Below, one piece after another: positions 58,789-64,000 of a stretch of 64,000 nucleotides of DNA. The DNA comes from Thermothelomyces thermophilus ATCC 42464 (lineage: Eukaryota; Ascomycota; Sordariomycetes; Sordariales; Chaetomiaceae). Each line of letters opens with the position of its first letter. The first letter of the stretch is position 1. The stretch covers positions 7,316,001 through 7,380,000 of the forward strand of contig NC_016472.1 of NCBI RefSeq assembly GCF_000226095.1, given 5' to 3'. The notes beneath the pieces were generated by a model. It was not told the origin of the DNA. It saw only the letters and a list, made by a program, of their open reading frames with translations, and did no database searches. The position numbers and the translations under genes are program-made.

Positions 58789-59878
58789 TTAAAGCAGGGC
58801 AGCCACAGCAATGACGCCGCCCAGAACGGCCCCGGCAACCTTGACCCCGAGAGCGCCATCCCCAGCCAAGGCAGCGGCCGCGTCCGGAACCGAGCCACCG
58901 CCGCTGCCGCCGGTAGCACTGGGGCTGTTGCCAGCGGTGCCGGTGCCGGTCGTCTCGGCCGCCCCGACGACGCTGGTGCTCGTCACGTCTCCGCTGACGG
59001 CCAGGGCGACCAGGCCCGGGCCGACGCTGGTGGACAGCGAGGTGGCGCCGCCCGAGCTGGTGACCGTGACGACGCGCGTGATGGTCTGCGTGACGGTGGT
59101 CACCCGCCAGCCGCTGCCCCAGGGGCCCCAGGGCGAGCCGGCCGCGCCGCCGATGCCGTAGCCCCACGGCCCGCCCGCCCACACGTTTCCGTCCCACTCG
59201 CAGCCCGTGACGGTGTAGACGCCGCCGGTCCAGGTGCGCGTGAACTGCGACCAGCGCGAGCGGAAGCGGTCCAGGTCGTCCCAGTCGTCGTCGTCGTCAT
59301 CGTCGTCATCATGGTCGTTCCAGTCGAGGTCATCCCAGTCGAGGTCGTCCCAATCGTGATCATCATCAAGGTCGGGCCATCTGCCGGTGAATGCTAAAAG
59401 GAGGTGGGGAAGGGGTCGAAGTTAGCTTGCCCGAATGAGGCGAGGAGGTTGGGTGGTGGTGGTGGTGGTGGTGGAAGGGGCAAAGAGTGGGATTACCTGG
59501 CGCTGTGATGGTGTACACGCCCGTGGAGCCGGCAGAGCTACACGATGACCACCTGGAGCACAGTGACGCGGACAGCGAGCTGTACGAGGTCACGGCTGTC
59601 GGGGTGGCCGAGCAGGCCGTCCTGAGGCAGTTGGATACGGAGGCTCCCTGGTTTGCGGAGCAGTAACTGGTGGGAGCCGGCCAGGCGATGGCGGAGGACC
59701 ACCACGAGTTGAAGCAGTCATACTAGGGGCAACCGATTAGGATTTCCGTCCGGTCCCACAGATGGAGTTGGGGGGATGGGGGAGGACGAACAGCACACTC
59801 TGGAGCACCTTCCCACCAGGCTTCGGCCTGAGCAAGTGCCGCGTGGCCGAGGAGTACGAATACGGCGGTGTTCTTCAT
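58789..59878 (-). CDS. Secreted, probably GPI-anchored CFEM-like surface protein with Asp/Trp repeats
   Basis: On the minus strand the exons are 59878-59792, 59722-59497 and 59393-58789, giving 305 aa. Introns are 69 bp (GTTCGT donor, CTAAT branch site) and 103 bp (GTAATC donor, CTAAC branch site); the joins are phase 0 and phase 1. Residues 1-18 form a signal peptide. A Cys-rich domain starts with P26-x-C28-A-x-x-C32, the opening pattern of CFEM domains, and has seven cysteines by about residue 97, with one more later (GCEWDG). After it comes an Asp-dominated segment with repeated WDDLDWDDLDW units (about residues 108-145). A Gly/Ser/Thr-rich stalk and a C-terminal hydrophobic tail (VAGAVLGGVIAVAALL) suggest GPI attachment. 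CFEM proteins bind haem or act at the wall; I do not know the role of this one. Exon 1 is weakest because its donor is atypical. Confidence 0.78.
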
Positions 59879-62009
59879 GGCGGAATGGGGATCAGCGACG
59901 TGTCTGAGAGAGGTTGTGAGGGCAAAAAAAAAAGGCAAGGGAGTTAAGCGCCGTAATATAACATTGAGGACGGCATGCGTGGTGACGCACGCTGACCCAA
60001 AAAAAGGCTGAAAGGACTGATTCAGATGCCTCTTCTCGGGCCGTCGGTCGTCGACGGGCGAGCGACTGTCAAAGGCGGTGTCCAAGCCGTATCACGAGGT
60101 GCTATTGGTACTCCAACAGCAAGAGAGACAGACGCTTGTCCCTGCAAACGGCACACACGGAACCACACAGTAAGGCATATCGAAAGCTAGCTGTACGCAC
60201 TCAGCCCACGGGAAGTTTTCCGGGTTATCACAGTGCCAGCTAGTCGATCTCGAGCGGGCGAGACCAGACAGAGAGGGCACTGCCCCTGCTGCTGCCGCGC
60301 GGCCTGCCGTCACGTAAAGAGCCTCTCGTGTCAAACATCTGGAAATGAAATGCCACCGGGACGTGGACGTGGCGGTGACACGGCAGGAGCAGCGTGTTCG
60401 TCATGAGACAGCCGCGAAAGCCATGCCCCAGTGAGTGCGCGGTCCCATGAACCCCGCGATCACAGCGCTCGGTGGTGGCGCGGAGACTTGGCAAATGCGC
60501 TAGCGAATGTGCGGCATCCGGATCGTGGCCCACCCCCGCTTCTTCATCTGGCGATCTGCGGTCCGGGGCCGAAGGCGGGCGGAAGCGTGGCTGAGAAGGA
60601 ATGCCGATATCCTGGATCCATGTCGCTATGTTGTACATAGTAATGCCCAGGCATGGTGGTAGGTAGTGTACCCTGGGTCAGGGAGGTAAGGCATGTAGGA
60701 GGCATGTCCACGTGGGACAAGTACATAGTAATCCTGCAGGTTAACGAGAGGCAAGCTGAGTCTCCTGGTTGCTGGCGCTGGGGTCTCTTGATTGTCAAAA
60801 TAGTTCGGGTGTGGTGCCGTGGGGAATATCCGATGAACCAACGGCAATCTATGAACCAACCGCAGTCTTTCCTCCGGGGGTTCTGGTCTCGGCTTGAATT
60901 TAGCTCGAGCAGTTAGTCGCCAGATCGCAATTCGAAAATCTGGCTTTCCTTCCACACCGGATTTATTTGCTTGCCTCCTCCATTGTATTTCAAAAGGTAG
61001 AGCAGCGCGTGGCGGATGTACTACAGTAAGATGATGAATCGAAAGGATTCCTCTCAAAAGAGTCGGCTCATGGCTGGAGAGTAACTGTAAGGGGAGGGGG
61101 CGCCCCACTTGGTACTCTCGGTGCCGGGGAAGGCAACTGCCGAGAGATTAGATCCTGTCACGACATTGGATGGTTCCAGCGGCGAGCATCACTCAAGCCA
61201 AATGCCGCTTCAGCTTGCTACTAGAGTTCTCTCTGTAGTGCAACCTAGGTCCTTCACTTTGCTGCCCATTTCAGACCTGGATGACGACGCTCAGTGTGCT
61301 CTCCGTGGTGTAGATCGCGTACACGGCAGAGTCCTGTATGTACGAATTCATGCAATTACATCTGGTTCCGCCGCTTCGCAATGTCTCACCACGCGGCCAG
61401 CAAACGGGCAACAATCCGGAGTATTCTGTCTGAGCTGACGCGTCAGCGCTTCGTTTTGCCAAGGAGAGTGATGATGATCTAGTACAATTTCTCTATCACA
61501 TTCACACAGTAATATTCACACGCCGACGATCGGCATGGCCCGGCCAATCAAACACCCGAGCAATGCCCATCTAGTGCAGTCATCTATTTCCCGACTTCCG
61601 ACCAGAAACCCCAGGACACGCAGAACAAAAAAAAGCAATGCTGAAAAATGTGTCGTGTACCGTCGACGGTCTCTATATCGTCCATGGTCGAGAAGTCGGC
61701 GGAAAGGAAAAACAACGAGAATAAAAAACAGAAAAGTGAGTCAAGCAAGGAACCAGCCACACAGCCCTCCAGCCCTCGCCAAACAAGGAAAAAAAAAAAA
61801 AAAAGAAAAAAAACCGACTGGTGACACGTGCCCAACTACGCCATCAGATGTATGTACTTCCTGCCGTCATACCGACCATAACGCCCTAACAAATGCCCCG
61901 GCATGCGGCTCTCGTGCACACTCTCCAGCGATCTGCTGGGGCTGCGCTAAGAAACCCTGCAAAGAAAAAAAAGTAAGTTCGGCCTGGAGCCGGCGCGGTT
62001 GGCACTAAC
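59879..62009. other. 2.1 kb spacer
   Basis: The region lies between the start of the GPI-protein gene and the stop of the kinase gene, both on the minus strand. It should contain the promoter of the former and the 3' end of the latter. No coding gene is supported; frames of up to 160 codons have no family resemblance. Confidence 0.6.
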
Positions 62010-63978
62010 TTAGAGCATGGTGCCAAAGTCGTCGTTGTCGTCGTCGTCGAAGGGGATCGGTTTGCGCGGGGTCCCTTCGTCGGTCGCCGGCTTGCGGTGG
62101 CGGAAGGTAAACCCGACAAACAGGCTCTTCCTCATCTCGTCCTCGCGGTCCGCCATGGTCTCGAGCGCCTGCTGCTTCTCATGCACTTCCTTGTACTTGG
62201 CCATGTCGGCCTCGTTGCTGAAGTCGTCAAAGTAGCCCGCGTCCGTCTCCGAGTCCAATTCGGGCACGAACGGCGGCTTGGTCTCGCGCAGCACGGCCCA
62301 GTCCACCTCGGCAAAGTACTGGTGCGCATAGATGTCCTTGATGTTGGAAAACCTCCTGGACCTCGAGTTGATGCAGCTGCAATTTCGTCGTCAAGTCAGC
62401 CCCTCTCGTCTCTCTCGTCTCTCTCGTCTGCGCCCCACCCGGCAGTTACCTCGGCCGCGGACTTACGTCGTGATAAAGTTCCATGTCCGGTTGCTCAGGA
62501 AGTAGTTCGGGTCTTCCCACACCGGCCGCTTTAGGACCTCCTTCCAATGATTCAGGTTCCGCCACGTCTCGTCGGCGGTCGCTCCCGCGAAGGGAGGGAA
62601 GCCCGTGAGGGCCTCAAAGAGCATGCATCCCAGACTCCAGTAGTCGACCGTGAAGTCGTACTGCTCGCCCCTCAGCACCTCGGGCGCCATGTAGTCCGGC
62701 GAGCCGACGATCGACTTGGCGTAGTTCACGTCCCGCTCCCTCATGGTGCGGTAGCCCTCCCGACGCTCGGCAACCGTACGCTGGTCCATCGGTTTGCCAA
62801 ACGGGACCGGCGCCTCGGACGCTTTTTCCAGGCGGATCCTCATCGACTCGATCTTGGCGGGAGCCAAGAACCCGGCCGCCAGGCCAAAATCGGTGAGCTT
62901 GACGTGGCCGGTCGAGTCGACCAGAAAGTTCTCGGGCTTGAGGTCGCGGTGGATATAGCCCAGCTGGTGCAGGGCGTCGACGGCGCAGAACATCTCGGCG
63001 ATGTAGAAGCGCGCGTGCCGGTTCGACAGCACGCCCGTGTTGTTGAGGAGAGTGCGGAAGTCGCCGCCGGGTACGTATTCCATGGCAAGATAGATATTCT
63101 TGTCGTCCTGGAACGAGTACAGCAGCCGGACGAGCCAGTCACTCTTGGCCGTCGTGAGAATGTCGCGCTCGGTCAGGACGTGCCGGACCTCGTCCAGCTT
63201 GAACAGCAGCTTCTTGCTCATGACCTTCAGAGCGCACACCTCCTTGGTATCCTTCTTTTGCGCGAGGAAGACCTGGCCATACCCTCCCTGGCCGACCTGC
63301 GTCAGGATCTGGAAGTCGGCGTGCCGCAGCCTCACCCGCCGCTTGCGGAGATTGGCGCGTTCTCGGCCCGTGTACTTTGCCCACATCTGATTATAAGTTT
63401 CCTCGTCTGTCGCCGGGGGTGGGGGGAATTCTTCTCTGAACGCATTGAGCCGGTTCTGCCTCTGACTGACATAGGTCAGGAGATCAAAATAGTAGTCAAG
63501 GAAATCTGACGAAAACGAAGTCAGCAGCAATCCTGGGAATGGGAGCGGCCCGAACTCCCGCGGACGTGTGCTTACAGAGCTGGGTGACGTTGACCAGGCG
63601 CTTGACGGCGGGCTTCTGGAGGAGCTCGCGCTCCTCGGGAGTCAGGCCCCTGGTAGTGTTGAATCGCCGTACCGTCGGCGACGGCCGTTCTCTCGGCTGA
63701 TACAATTCTTGGCGCGAAAGGGCGGCATGGCTTGGTTGGTATGTCGGCTCGGTGAAGGGGTCTCTCGGGAGGTTTGGGGGGGTGTTTTCCTGTCCTTGTT
63801 TTCTCAGAGGACTGCCCGTTCGGGGAGCGCCCTTGCGGATGATGCTGTCGTCGACACTCGGTGAACCCTCTTCCAGAATCTGTAGGTTACTCTTGCCGGG
63901 AGACAGCGGCGCGACCACGCTCTGGGGACGGGTGAGCTTCACCGGGGTGTCGAACGCGCTCGGTGGGTTGATCTTCAT
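62010..63978 (-). CDS. dbf-2: NDR-family serine/threonine kinase, Dbf2/Sid2 type
   Basis: On the minus strand the exons are 63978-63576, 63505-62467 and 62376-62010, giving 602 aa from the first visible ATG. The frame remains open to base 64000, so the true start may lie beyond the window. Introns are 70 bp (phase 1, restoring LYFLDYYFD) and 90 bp (phase 2, restoring ITTCINSRSRRF), each with a CTGAC branch site. An N-terminal Mob1-binding helix region precedes the kinase domain (from about residue 199). Present are the glycine loop GQGGYG, catalytic HRDLKPEN, DFG, the 60-residue insertion before the activation loop that marks NDR kinases, and GSPDYMAPE. The C-terminal hydrophobic motif is FVGFTF with its regulatory Thr. 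Dbf2/Sid2 with Mob1 ends the mitotic exit/septation initiation pathway. The insertion sequence favours Dbf2/Sid2 over Cot1/Orb6. Confidence 0.94.
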
Positions 63979-64000
63979 GCCCTGCAGCGCGGCAGGGAGC

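Overview
The window is nuclear DNA of a filamentous ascomycete, most likely a Sordariomycete close to Neurospora, Chaetomium or Myceliophthora. Coding regions are GC-rich. Introns are short (61-186 bp) with GT..AG ends and CTAAC/CTGAC-like branch sites. Intergenic spaces are long and full of homopolymers and microsatellites. The gene set includes an AreA/NIT-2 GATA factor, a PLS1-type tetraspanin and a DnfA-type flippase. I rebuilt exon structures by hand from splice signals, reading-frame continuity and family resemblance; none was checked by alignment.

Layout, left to right. (1) 2-5497 (+) is the 3' part of a very large coiled-coil protein with PAM2-like poly(A)-binding-protein motifs. (2) 5498-14005 has no recognisable gene. 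(3) 14006-15443 (+) encodes a C2H2 transcription factor. (4) 15444-19703 is a further gene-poor stretch. (5) 19704-20485 (+) is a Ctr copper transporter. (6) 23.07-23.59 kb holds a possible decayed gene, beside an MCM1-type MADS factor on the minus strand (23645-24506). (7) 28883-29716 (+) is the tetraspanin. (8) 30299-32113 (-) is a NIPA/DUF803 membrane protein, divergent from V-ATPase subunit E (33339-34276, +). (9) 34577-36525 (-) is a PIP-box protein, convergent with subunit E. (10) 39151-43931 (+) is a Dnf-type P4-ATPase. (11) 45034-46987 (+) is a membrane-anchored Msc7-like aldehyde dehydrogenase. (12) 48299-51739 (-) is AreA/NIT-2. (13) Its 7 kb upstream region carries a decayed Tc1-type transposon (54745-55701). 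(14) 58789-59878 (-) is a secreted, probably GPI-anchored CFEM-like protein. (15) 62010-63978 (-) is a Dbf2/Sid2 NDR kinase that may extend beyond the right edge.

There is no operon or biosynthetic cluster. The genes are housekeeping and regulatory: nitrogen regulation, cell-cycle exit and septation, lipid asymmetry, copper and vacuolar pH. The most interesting item is the first gene. Four PAM2-like motifs, a long central coiled coil and a Trp-containing C-terminal segment recall Upa2, the endosomal mRNA-transport scaffold known from Ustilago. Other items worth a second look are an intron hairpin in areA, a PIP-box protein that may act with SMC5/6, an Asp/Trp-repeat surface protein, and short GTATGTACATAC and ACTAGTGTAG palindromes dispersed through the spacers.
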